NCBI GenBank assembly: GCA_017516785.1
Contig: JAFXAV010000051.1
Coordinates: 1 to 59,283 of the forward strand
Source of the DNA: Oscillospiraceae bacterium
GTDB taxonomy: Bacteria > Bacillota_A > Clostridia > Oscillospirales > Oscillospiraceae
Length of the DNA: 59,283 bases
Direction of reading: 5' to 3'
Shown here: positions 51,790-59,283 of the stretch, piece after piece
How positions within the stretch are numbered: position 1 is the first letter of the stretch
How the letters are laid out: each line of letters begins with the position of its first letter
Notes under the pieces: generated by a model
Databases searched by the model: none
Told to the model about the DNA's origin: nothing
What the model saw: only the letters and a program-made list of their open reading frames with translations
Position numbers and translations under genes: made by a program

Positions 51790-52368
51790 ATGGACACACA
51801 TGAATTCGATATGTATCCCCATGACAAAAGCGCAGTAATTGCCATAATGATCTTTTTTGGATTTTTGCAAGGTATGGCGGTTGTTATGGCTTTCTGGCTG
51901 GACAGTCTGGCTCTGAAATGCGTTGTTATTCCGCTTGCATTGCTTTTCGCAGTGTTATGTGCGTGCGTGTTCAAAAGAGCCGAAACCAAACTGGTACTGA
52001 CCGATCATGCTGTCAGCATTGTAAACGGCAGAAAAGTGATTTTGCCTGCTACAGATCTCCACTCTTTCCCGGTGGTATATCTGCTGGATCTGACATGGCG
52101 TTACACTGGCAAATATCGCGTTGGAGATCCGATTGGAAAAGAGGTTTGGAACTCACTTCGGTACTGTGTTTTTTCCGGAGAGGAAATCAGCGAAGATGCA
52201 CTGCTTGAGATTTCCAATCAACTCCGGAAGAAACGTCCCAGTGGAGCAATTTTCTGCGGACTTGCCTTTTGCCGGGATGAGAAATATTATCATCTGATAA
52301 AAAACCATATTTCTGAAAACAGTGCGGTTTACGAGCGGAAAATCACTATGAAACCCGGACCCTATTGA
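51790..52368 (+). CDS. Membrane protein of unknown function (two N-terminal helices)
   Basis: 192 residues: two adjacent helices (about 13-35 and 40-60), then a cytoplasmic beta-rich, PH-like part with TKLVLTDHAVSIVNGRKVILPATDLHSFP, typical of bacterial PH-like membrane proteins. It is somewhat AT-richer than the neighbours. GGAGGACG precedes ATG 51790. No specific function. Confidence 0.72.
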   Translation: MDTHEFDMYPHDKSAVIAIMIFFGFLQGMAVVMAFWLDSLALKCVVIPLALLFAVLCACVFKRAETKLVLTDHAVSIVNGRKVILPATDLHSFPVVYLLDLTWRYTGKYRVGDPIGKEVWNSLRYCVFSGEEISEDALLEISNQLRKKRPSGAIFCGLAFCRDEKYYHLIKNHISENSAVYERKITMKPGPY

Positions 52369-52415
52369 TATTTAGACCTATTAGTTTGAAAACTCAGTTA
52401 ATTCGGAGAATCACA

Positions 52416-54278
52416 ATGGTTGATATACAGGTAAGAAACTTAACTAAATTTTTCGTCATCGGCGAAAATCTTCTGGAAGGTCTCAGCTTCGAGATTCAGG
52501 AAGGGGAGTGCGTGGCCATCCTCGGCCGGAACGGCTGCGGCAAGACCACCCTTTTCAATATACTCACCGGCCAGATGGATTACGATGACGGCGATGTGTT
52601 CATCAATCCCCACAAGCGGCTGGGACTGATTTCCCAGATTCCCAAGTTCCCCTACGGCTACACGGTGGAGGATGTGCTGCGGTCTGCCTTTGCAGACCTG
52701 ATGAGAACCAAAAAGAAGATGGAGGCCTTGGAACGGGCCATGACCCAGGGGGCCAGCGAGGAGCAGCTGCGGGAATATGATAACCTGACCAACCGGTTCC
52801 AGTCCGGCGGCGGCTACGACATGGACGTGGAAGTGGACAAAATCTGCAACGGTCTGGGTATTCCTGCCGAGATGCGGAAGCAGGAGTTTGACTCCCTCTC
52901 CGGCGGCGAGAAGACCAGAGTGAACCTGGCAAGACTGCTGCTGGAAAAGACCGACATTCTGCTGCTGGACGAGCCTACCAACCACTTAGATCTCAACAGC
53001 GTCGAATGGCTGGAGCAGTACATCAATACCTTTAAAGGTACCGTTCTTGCCATCTCCCATGACCGCTATTTCATCGACCAAGTGGCCGACCGGGTCATCG
53101 AAATCGTGGACGGCCACGCCGAGTTCTATTCCGGCAACTACTCCTTCTACATGGATGAAAAGCAGGCCAGATTTGACCTGCAGATGAAGCAGTACGAGCA
53201 GGAACAGGCGAAACTGAAGCAGCTGGGATATACTGTGGAACGTATGAAGGGCTGGGGCATCAACAACCGGACCCTCTACCGCCGGGCCATGTCCATCCAG
53301 CACCGGATGGAGCGCATTAAGAAAACTGAAAAACCCAAGACCGAAAAGACCATGCGGGCCACCTTCGGCGAGAAGGATTTCTCCGGCGATATCGTCTTCA
53401 AGATGAAGAACGTAGCCAAATCCTTCGGCGACCGTACCCTGTTCTCCAATGTGGAGCTGACAGTCGAGGGCGGCGAACGCATCGCCATTCTGGGCGACAA
53501 CGGCACCGGCAAGTCCACCTTTATCAAGTGCCTGCTGGGTGAAGAAGACTGCGCCGGCAAGATTCAGTTCGGTCCTACGGTCAAATGGGGTTACCTTCCC
53601 CAGATCATCCATTTTTCCCATCCCGAGCGGAGTCTTTATGACACCATGCTCTATGAAAAGAACTGTACCCCCCAGGTCGCTCGCGACCGTCTGGGACAGT
53701 TCCTGTTCCAGGGTGAGGATGTGTTCAAAACCGTGGGAACCCTCTCTGGCGGTGAGCAGAGCCGTTTGCGGCTGTGCATGCTGATGGATGAGAAGATCAA
53801 TCTGCTGATCCTGGACGAACCCACCAACCATCTGGATATCGCATCGAGAGAATGGGTGGAAGCTGCTATTGAGGAATTCGAGGGCGTGCTGCTGTTTGTG
53901 TCCCATGACCGCTACTTTATTGAAAAGTTTGCAGAGCGGATCTGGCTGCTGGAGGACGGCGAAATCCGGGACTTCAAATGCGGCTATCAGAAGTACCGCT
54001 CCATTCTGGAGCATGAGGCTGCTGCGAAGCCTGCTCCGGTATCCGCACCCAAACCCAAGAAGGAAAAGCCCAAGGGCGGCACCAAGGATATCGACAAGCT
54101 GGTAAGGCGCCTGGAGCGGGAGATTGAGAAGCAGGAAAAGGTGGTTGCGGAGTTCGACGAAAAGATCGAGGCTGCATCTGCCGACTATCAGGAACTGACC
54201 CGACTGCTGGGCGAAAAGGAAGCAGCGGAGGAAGTGCTGATGGACCTGATGGAGCAGTGGGAAGCTGCCCAGGAATAA
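52416..54278 (+). CDS. ABC-F family ATPase
   Basis: 620 residues without membrane segments. Two ABC domains have Walker A GRNGCGKTT and GDNGTGKST, signatures LSGGEKTR and LSGGEQSR, and Walker B with DEPTNHLD twice. Between them lies the charged P-site interaction linker (about 230-300, DEKQARFDLQMKQYEQEQ). After the second domain come a Pro/Lys/Ala linker and a C-terminal coiled coil. ABC-F proteins act on ribosomes, relieving stalling or giving antibiotic protection. The long C-terminal coil points to the Uup/YdiF-like housekeeping type rather than a dedicated resistance factor. Confidence 0.9.
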   Translation: MVDIQVRNLTKFFVIGENLLEGLSFEIQEGECVAILGRNGCGKTTLFNILTGQMDYDDGDVFINPHKRLGLISQIPKFPYGYTVEDVLRSAFADLMRTKKKMEALERAMTQGASEEQLREYDNLTNRFQSGGGYDMDVEVDKICNGLGIPAEMRKQEFDSLSGGEKTRVNLARLLLEKTDILLLDEPTNHLDLNSVEWLEQYINTFKGTVLAISHDRYFIDQVADRVIEIVDGHAEFYSGNYSFYMDEKQARFDLQMKQYEQEQAKLKQLGYTVERMKGWGINNRTLYRRAMSIQHRMERIKKTEKPKTEKTMRATFGEKDFSGDIVFKMKNVAKSFGDRTLFSNVELTVEGGERIAILGDNGTGKSTFIKCLLGEEDCAGKIQFGPTVKWGYLPQIIHFSHPERSLYDTMLYEKNCTPQVARDRLGQFLFQGEDVFKTVGTLSGGEQSRLRLCMLMDEKINLLILDEPTNHLDIASREWVEAAIEEFEGVLLFVSHDRYFIEKFAERIWLLEDGEIRDFKCGYQKYRSILEHEAAAKPAPVSAPKPKKEKPKGGTKDIDKLVRRLEREIEKQEKVVAEFDEKIEAASADYQELTRLLGEKEAAEEVLMDLMEQWEAAQE

Positions 54279-54290
54279 GGAGGATTTCTC

Positions 54291-54764
54291 ATGAAAAAAG
54301 AGAGAGAATATTATTGGGAGACGGAAATTGACGGCGTAAGCCATGCGATCCGCTGCGTGCCCATGCGGTCCCTGTTTGAGGTGTACGTGGATGACGAGCT
54401 TGCCATCAAGGCCCCCCGAAAGCTGAAAAACGACAATGAAGACTCCGAGTACGATCTGAAGATCGGTAAGAAATGGTGCAGATTTGTTGTCTATGACGGC
54501 GTACCGGATGTTGCCGTGGACGGAATCTTACTGGGAGTCGAGGAAGAAATGGCCCGCAAGGAACTTCGCAGCAAGCTGCTGCGGCTGTTTGGCGGTGCGT
54601 TCCTGGTGGTCATTTGTGCCTATGCCACCTTCCTGTGGTATGGCTATGAAGTAACTGGAAATCCTGTTTTCGGCGGTATCTTCGGCCTGATTGGTATCCA
54701 GATTTTTATGGTTGGCGGTATTGTGATGATCGTCACCGCCCTGAAAAAGAAGAAGGAATATTAA
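54291..54764 (+). CDS. Membrane protein of unknown function (C-terminal helices)
   Basis: 157 residues: a soluble N-terminal part (about 1-95, charged) and two C-terminal helices (about 97-117 and 125-148) with a basic KKKKEY tail. AGGAGG precedes ATG 54291, 13 bases after the ABC-F stop, so cotranscription is likely. The family is not recognised. Confidence 0.72.
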   Translation: MKKEREYYWETEIDGVSHAIRCVPMRSLFEVYVDDELAIKAPRKLKNDNEDSEYDLKIGKKWCRFVVYDGVPDVAVDGILLGVEEEMARKELRSKLLRLFGGAFLVVICAYATFLWYGYEVTGNPVFGGIFGLIGIQIFMVGGIVMIVTALKKKKEY

Positions 54765-54768
54765 AAGG

Positions 54769-54797
54769 TTGACACTTTGGGTCGACCGGCCTATAAT
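54769..54797 (+). promoter_or_regulatory. Promoter of mrp
   Basis: Consensus TTGACA, 17-bp spacer, TATAAT, right after the preceding stop codon. Confidence 0.9.
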
Positions 54798-54832
54798 ATA
54801 AGTTACGACTAAACCAAAGGAGCGAATTTCAA

Positions 54833-55654
54833 ATGAGTTCTTGTAACGGCAATTGTTCCAGCTGCAGCTCTGACTGCGCTGATCGCAAGGCAGAAAGCCT
54901 GCTGGAAAACCTGAATCCTCTGTCCACTGTCAAAAAGGTCATTGCAGTTGTGTCCGGCAAGGGCGGCGTCGGTAAGTCCACCGTCACCTCCATGCTGGCT
55001 GTTGCCATGGCCCGCCAGGGCAAGGTTGTCGGCGTTCTAGATGCCGACATCACCGGTCCTTCTGCACCCACCGCTTTCGGTGTCACCGAGTGCCAGGGCG
55101 CTACCGCAGAAGGCCTGTATCCTGCACTGACCCGCACCGGTATGCAGGTTATGTCTATCAACCTGCTGCTGGAAAACCCCAACGATCCCGTTGTCTGGCG
55201 CGGTCCCGTCATCGCCGGCGCTGTGAAGCAGTTCTGGACCGACGTTATCTGGGAAGACGTGGATTACATGTTCGTGGATATGCCTCCCGGAACCGGCGAC
55301 GTGCCTCTGACCGTGTTCCAGAGCCTGCCCATCGACGGTATCATCATCGTCACCTCTCCCCAGGATCTGGTTTCCATGATCGTGGGCAAGGCTGTGAAGA
55401 TGGCAAACATGATGAACATCCCTGTTCTGGGCTTCGTGGAGAATTACTCTTACCTGGAGTGCCCCGACTGCGGCAAAAAGATCGAGGTCTTCGGCAAGAG
55501 CAAGCTGGAAAGTGTTGCTGCCGAGTTCGGCCTGCCCATCCTGGCAAAGCTGCCCATCGATCCCAGTGTTGCCGCTGCCTATGACAATGGCCTGATGGAG
55601 ACTGTCAACACTGATGCTCTGGCTGATGCCATTGAGGCTGTGAAGAACGCCTGA
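54833..55654 (+). CDS. mrp: Mrp/NBP35-type Fe-S cluster carrier ATPase
   Basis: 273 residues with the deviant Walker A SGKGGVGKST (about 41-50), DADITGPS, DMPPGTGD and the C-terminal CPDCG pair that bridges the cluster at the dimer interface. An N-terminal Cys cluster (CNGNCSSCSSDC, residues 4-15) is like the extra ferredoxin-type site of NBP35. It carries and transfers Fe-S clusters in the cytosol. It is monocistronic with its own promoter and terminator. Confidence 0.94.
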   Translation: MSSCNGNCSSCSSDCADRKAESLLENLNPLSTVKKVIAVVSGKGGVGKSTVTSMLAVAMARQGKVVGVLDADITGPSAPTAFGVTECQGATAEGLYPALTRTGMQVMSINLLLENPNDPVVWRGPVIAGAVKQFWTDVIWEDVDYMFVDMPPGTGDVPLTVFQSLPIDGIIIVTSPQDLVSMIVGKAVKMANMMNIPVLGFVENYSYLECPDCGKKIEVFGKSKLESVAAEFGLPILAKLPIDPSVAAAYDNGLMETVNTDALADAIEAVKNA

Positions 55655-55670
55655 GTGAACTGAAAATGAA

Positions 55671-55703
55671 AAGAAGCCGACCGGAAAGGTTGGCTTCTTT
55701 TAA
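55671..55703 (+). terminator. Terminator of mrp
   Basis: AAGAAGCCGACC-GGAAA-GGTTGGCTTCTT then TTT. Confidence 0.9.
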
Positions 55704-55742
55704 ACTTTTTTCGAGGAATTATTGCAAAAACAACGAAAAAAC

Positions 55743-55771
55743 TTTACAAAATATACTTCCTTTGATATACT
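55743..55771 (+). promoter_or_regulatory. Promoter of the phosphodiester glycosidase operon
   Basis: TTTACA, 17-bp spacer, TATACT. Confidence 0.8.
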
Positions 55772-55806
55772 AATCTTTACCGATTATATTTGGAGGGAAG
55801 TAAAAA

Positions 55807-56982
55807 GTGGAAAACGATGTTTTCAACATTGATGATATTCTCGCCGAAGTGGAAGAGTTTGGAGCAGCCCGTCCTGAGCCTGCTCCCGTTGAAGAAGGGG
55901 AAATCCCGGTCCGGAAAAAGAAATCCGGCCTGCGCAGATTCTTCGGTTTCCTCGGAAAGCTTCTGGCGATCATTCTGGAGACAGTCCTGCTGCTGGCCAT
56001 CGTCCTCTACGGCGTGATGTATGTTCTGGCAAAGGGACCTTCTCCCACGGCTAGAGACATTTTCGTCATGTCCGTCCGGGAGACCAGTGCCGTTGGCTTT
56101 ATTGCGGATATCTTCTTCACGGAAGAGGAAATTGCCGCCATTGAAGCAGCTCAGGGAGAAGAGGAGTTCGTGGAAACCGACACCTCTCTGATCCAAATCA
56201 GCAAGCCTGAGGAGAACCCTGAAAATCAGGAAGACACCCCTGAAGGCCCTGTGGCCGATGAATGGGGCCTGATTGATGAGGACGGCGACGGTATCATCAT
56301 CGAACCTGTGAAGGGCGAAGGCTATTCCGGTTACATGATGGTTGTTCTGGATCCCAGCCGTGTCATTATGGGCAGTGTGCCTTCTTCCTATGGAGCAAGA
56401 GGTTATACTGTTGCGGAAATGGTTGAAAAGTTCGATGCTGTGGCAGGCATCAATGCCGGCGGCTTCGAAGATCCCGAAGGCAAGGGCAATGGCAGCCTTC
56501 CCAACACCATGGTTGTGTTCGAAGGCAAGATCTACTACGCCGGCAAGGGCACCCAGAACGGCTTCGTGGGCCTCGACAGCAACAATATTCTCCATGTTGG
56601 TAAGCTGACTCCTGAAGAGGTGGAGCAGCGGGATATCCAGTACGGCGTCTGTTTTGGCCCTGTGCTGGTTTCCAACGGCGAGCCCGCAACCTTGTCCAGC
56701 GGCGTCAATCCCCGCACCGCCATCGGTCAGCGCTCTGACGGCACCATCCTGATGCTGGTCATCGACGGCCGTCAGGTTATCAGTCTGGGCGCTACCCATC
56801 AGGACCTGGTGGACATTTTCATGGAATACGGCGCTGTCAACGCCTGCAATCTGGACGGCGGTTCCTCTTCTCTGATGTGGTTCGGCGGCGATTATATCAA
56901 TAACTGCGCCTCTGTTATCGGCATCCGCCCGGTGCCCACCACATTCCTGGTTCTGAAGGAAGGAGTGAGCGCAAATGGCTAA
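55807..56982 (+). CDS. Phosphodiester glycosidase (NAGPA-like), membrane anchored
   Basis: 391 residues. A cytoplasmic N-terminal tail (1-50) and one helix (about 52-73) lead to an acidic extracellular linker (about 105-150) and a C-terminal NAGPA domain (PF09992-like). The domain has INAGGF, NPRTAIGQRSDGTILMLVIDGR and NLDGGSSS motifs. Family members cleave sugar phosphodiesters, for example in wall polymers or exopolysaccharide; the substrate here is unknown. The start is GTG 55807 behind GGAGGG. It overlaps the next gene by eight bases. Confidence 0.87.
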   Translation: MENDVFNIDDILAEVEEFGAARPEPAPVEEGEIPVRKKKSGLRRFFGFLGKLLAIILETVLLLAIVLYGVMYVLAKGPSPTARDIFVMSVRETSAVGFIADIFFTEEEIAAIEAAQGEEEFVETDTSLIQISKPEENPENQEDTPEGPVADEWGLIDEDGDGIIIEPVKGEGYSGYMMVVLDPSRVIMGSVPSSYGARGYTVAEMVEKFDAVAGINAGGFEDPEGKGNGSLPNTMVVFEGKIYYAGKGTQNGFVGLDSNNILHVGKLTPEEVEQRDIQYGVCFGPVLVSNGEPATLSSGVNPRTAIGQRSDGTILMLVIDGRQVISLGATHQDLVDIFMEYGAVNACNLDGGSSSLMWFGGDYINNCASVIGIRPVPTTFLVLKEGVSANG

Positions 56983-58096
56983 GTATCTCAATAACCCCAA
57001 AGCAGCAAAGCAGAAGAAGGCCCGCGGCTGCGGCTGGTTCATTTTCGGCATGATTCTCTATGCAGCTGTTTTCCTGACTGCCGCCTGGTTCGGCCTGAAA
57101 GAATTTTGGGCTTATATGGAAGCCTATGAAAACTCCCGTCCCAAGAATACGGTCAATGCCTATATGGAGCAGTTGACTCTGGATCACATCTGCGATATGT
57201 CCCAGGATGTGATCGATCAGATTGACCACAATCTGCAGTCTGAAGAGGAATGCAGAACCTATATCAAGGAGCAGCTGGGCGAAGTGAAGCACGCCAAGAA
57301 GACCAGTGAATGCACCGATACCCGCCAGGTTTATGTCCTGCGCTCCGGCAGCACTGTTGTGGGTCAGTTCGCCATCGAAGTGGACAGCACCGACAAGTAC
57401 GGCTTCACCACCTGGACCCTGGCTGAGGAAAGCTTCGACGTCAGCTACATGATCGGCGAAACCGTCACTGCCACGGCTCCCAGTGATTTCATTGTTTCTG
57501 TCAACGGACATCAGCTGGGCAGCGAGTATATCACCGTGGACAAGATCATCTACGAAGAGATCGAAGAGTACTACGAGGATTATGAGCTTCCTTACAGGGT
57601 GACCTATGTTGCAGGTCCTTTCCTGGGTCAGATGGAAATCTCCGTTGCAGATCCTGAGGGCAACCCTGTTGTTCTGGACGAAAATACCGATTTGACCGCA
57701 TTCTTCCACAACTGTTCCGAGGAAGAGCGGAAGCAGTTGGACGCCTTCACCGCTGAGTTTGTCAAGCGCTACGTGGCTTTCACAGGCTCCAATAAGAATA
57801 CGCGCTATGCTACCTTCAACAGCCTGATGGAGTATGTGGTGGCTGGCAGTGACTTTGCAGAGCGCCTTAGCGATGCCATCGATGGCCTTCAGTTCGGCCA
57901 GAGCAAGGGCGACAAGATCGTCTCACTGCTTGCCCATCATCAGGTTCGCCTGGGCGAGGGCATCTACCTGTGCGACATCACCTATGAGATCGATACCACC
58001 GGCAGAGACGGTGTGGTTCGAACCACCACCAATGCCAAGCTGATCATCGTGGAAACCGCTTCCGACATGAAGCTGGAATCCATCAGCTTCTATTAA
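56975..58096 (+). CDS. Membrane-anchored extracytoplasmic protein, partner of the glycosidase
   Basis: 373 residues: a basic N terminus, one helix (about 19-43) and a large soluble outer part that may contain two NTF2-like or similar alpha-beta domains (about 55-130 and 245-373). The 8-bp overlap with the glycosidase gene and the same membrane topology suggest that the two work together at the cell surface. The family is not recognised. Confidence 0.75.
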   Translation: MAKYLNNPKAAKQKKARGCGWFIFGMILYAAVFLTAAWFGLKEFWAYMEAYENSRPKNTVNAYMEQLTLDHICDMSQDVIDQIDHNLQSEEECRTYIKEQLGEVKHAKKTSECTDTRQVYVLRSGSTVVGQFAIEVDSTDKYGFTTWTLAEESFDVSYMIGETVTATAPSDFIVSVNGHQLGSEYITVDKIIYEEIEEYYEDYELPYRVTYVAGPFLGQMEISVADPEGNPVVLDENTDLTAFFHNCSEEERKQLDAFTAEFVKRYVAFTGSNKNTRYATFNSLMEYVVAGSDFAERLSDAIDGLQFGQSKGDKIVSLLAHHQVRLGEGIYLCDITYEIDTTGRDGVVRTTTNAKLIIVETASDMKLESISFY

Positions 58097-58100
58097 AATG

Positions 58101-58134
58101 AAAAATCCCTCCGCTGTATGCGGAGGGATTTTTT
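58101..58134. terminator. Bidirectional terminator
   Basis: AAATCCCTCCGC-TGTAT-GCGGAGGGATTT flanked by A and T runs. It serves the glycosidase operon and the convergent membrane-protein gene. Confidence 0.9.
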
Positions 58135-58951
58135 ACAGAATTTTATCTATGAAATACCAAAGCGCCAGAAGCACAGCAATCAGAGGAATGTAGGAAAGCA
58201 GCGCGGCAGCGGAGATGCAGATGGTACCCACTCCATAATGAACCAGGGCATAGGCAACACCGCTGATCATGGCAGAGGTTGTGACAGCTTTGCGCAGCTG
58301 CACACCGATAAGATTCCCGAAAAAGAAGGCGGACACAGCGCCGATAACGGGATGTACCGTTGCCAGAACCAAAGCAAGAACGCCCTTCAAAAGGCCCAGG
58401 AACAGCATGAACAGCAGGATACAAAGCAGAATCATAGGAGCATACTCCATGATAACGCCGGACAGCGCGGCCTCCAGAGCCTTGGAGATAAGAATATGAA
58501 TGATAAAGGCTATGAGAATCGTCAGAATCCGCAGAAGAAACCATATAAACACAGATTTGCCTTCCGGCATTACGGTATCCACCAGATTGGCAATGAATGC
58601 CAGAATCACAACAGACAAAAGCTCACCGCAGATTACGGGAAAAGCAGCTCCGGCAAAGGAGAAAATCTGAAGGGATTCGCCTTCGAAACCGACAAAGGGC
58701 AGGGGAGCGAGGTAGGTTGCAAGACCGGCAGGATTGAATGTATAGATGACAATGGTCAGGGCGTATACAAAAAGAATTCCGATGGCGGAACATACTGACT
58801 CATTCAAATTGGAATGTTTGCCAAGGAGCAGTCTTGCGGTCAGACCAAGCACCAGGGAACCGACTGCAACGAGAAGAATGAATTTCAGAACGGATGGAAT
58901 ATCAATGCCCTCAGGCAACAGGGATGACAGGGAAGTGAGGATATTTTCCAT
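58133..58951 (-). CDS. Polytopic membrane protein of unknown function
   Basis: 272 residues with about seven hydrophobic helices. I do not recognise the family; the length and weakly CvpA-like repeated small-residue helices do not decide it. GAAAGG precedes ATG 58951. No promoter is seen between it and the rplL terminator, so it may depend on read-through from the ribosomal operon. Confidence 0.75.
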   Translation of the reverse strand: MENILTSLSSLLPEGIDIPSVLKFILLVAVGSLVLGLTARLLLGKHSNLNESVCSAIGILFVYALTIVIYTFNPAGLATYLAPLPFVGFEGESLQIFSFAGAAFPVICGELLSVVILAFIANLVDTVMPEGKSVFIWFLLRILTILIAFIIHILISKALEAALSGVIMEYAPMILLCILLFMLFLGLLKGVLALVLATVHPVIGAVSAFFFGNLIGVQLRKAVTTSAMISGVAYALVHYGVGTICISAAALLSYIPLIAVLLALWYFIDKIL

Positions 58952-58967
58952 AGAGGTATCCTTTCAA

Positions 58968-59003
58968 GAAAAAGAAACAGCCGCCGATTGACTCGGCGGC
59001 TGT
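58968..59003 (-). terminator. Terminator after rplL
   Basis: Minus strand ACAGCCGCCGA-GTCAA-TCGGCGGCTGT followed by TTCTTTTTC. Confidence 0.9.
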
Positions 59004-59031
59004 AGCATTGAAAGCGGTAATTAGAGATAAA

Positions 59032-59283
59032 TTACTTAATCTCAGCCTCAGCGCCAGCGGCCTTCAGCTCTTCAACCAGCTTCTCTGCGTCTTCCTTGGA
59101 GATAGCTTCCTTCAGGGTCTTGGGGCAGTTGTCAACCAGCTCCTTAGCGTCCTTCAGGCCCAGACCGGTAGCGGCACGGACAACCTTGATAACGCCCAGC
59201 TTGGAAGCGCCAGCGGACTTCAGGATGACGTCGAACTCGGTCTTCTCTTCGACTTCCTCAGCAGCAGCAGCGGGAGCAGCAAC
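59032..59283 (-). CDS. rplL: Ribosomal protein L7/L12, C-terminal part (runs off the window)
   Basis: 83 codons and a TAA stop remain. They cover the Ala-rich hinge ([21 protein letters not shown]) and the entire C-terminal domain ([28 protein letters not shown], ending GAEAEIK), which recruits translation factors to the ribosome stalk. The N-terminal dimerisation domain is beyond base 59283, so no start codon is present. Codon usage is highly biased, as expected for this protein. Confidence 0.96.
   Translation of the reverse strand, partial: VAAPAAAAEEVEEKTEFDVILKSAGASKLGVIKVVRAATGLGLKDAKELVDNCPKTLKEAISKEDAEKLVEELKAAGAEAEIK

Overview
The window looks like part of the chromosome of a mid-GC Gram-positive anaerobe of the class Clostridia, probably Oscillospirales/Oscillospiraceae. 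This is an inference from gene content: type III glutamine synthetase, AsnA, an oxygen-sensitive NrdG activase, a T-box leader before alaS, an ABC-F protein, a DUF4093 RNase M5-like protein, and many sigma-A promoters with exact 17-bp spacers. No phage, transposon, integron or CRISPR array is visible. Almost all of it is ordinary core genome, packed so that a terminator is often followed at once by the next promoter.

Layout. 1-70 is the 3' end of a 5S rRNA. It is followed (71-660) by an unusual array: five 42-nt copies of a modified 5S tail, separated by segments that each hold an intrinsic terminator and a second palindromic hairpin. 774-5693 (+): a Na+/alanine-type symporter behind a 24-bp palindrome, uridine phosphorylase, and an unexplained four-gene membrane/exported cluster. 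5733-7003 (-): P-loop protein, unknown protein and FlK-like thioesterase. 7137-9368 (+): nicotinate phosphoribosyltransferase coupled to a small membrane protein, and a GIY-YIG protein. 9416-10189: an AT-rich DUF4230 gene between two near-identical terminators. 10468-16779 (-): transporter, PLP lyase, AbrB-type regulator, phospholipase C-like protein, HD hydrolase, lipoprotein, YugP-type protease and a TIGR04255 protein. Two promoters in this stretch have their -35 box inside the loop of the preceding terminator. 16919-20784 (+): PAP2 phosphatase, nrdG, dut and a Na/Pi cotransporter. 20875-22959 (-): glnN. 23331-30154 (+): aminotransferase, LUD protein, GtrA and a MacB-like ABC exporter with a long coiled coil.

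The best-understood system is the operon at 39161-30186 (-). It carries all seven shikimate steps plus the Phe and Tyr branches: aroF, tyrA, aroB, aroA, aroC, pheA, an aroE-aroK fusion and aroQ, then a GNAT acetyltransferase. A leader before aroF encodes a 17-residue peptide, MVNSAVMFYFSYYYFFG, with eight Phe/Tyr codons. It overlaps a 12-bp hairpin and is followed by a terminator: a classical transcription attenuator that appears to sense charged Phe and Tyr tRNA.

40098-44849 (+) holds a UvrD/PcrA-like helicase, a DUF2500 protein, asnA and a degenerate PaaK-like protein. 44890-55654 (+) is a housekeeping block: T-box-alaS, comEC, holA, RNase M5-like protein, ABC-F and Mrp, with two unknown membrane genes. 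55807-58096 (+) is a phosphodiester glycosidase-like protein with a membrane-anchored partner. 58133-59283 (-) is a membrane protein and the 3' part of rplL.

The signals that standard annotation is most likely to miss are the 5S-tail hairpin array, the aromatic leader peptide and attenuator, and the two terminator-loop promoters.
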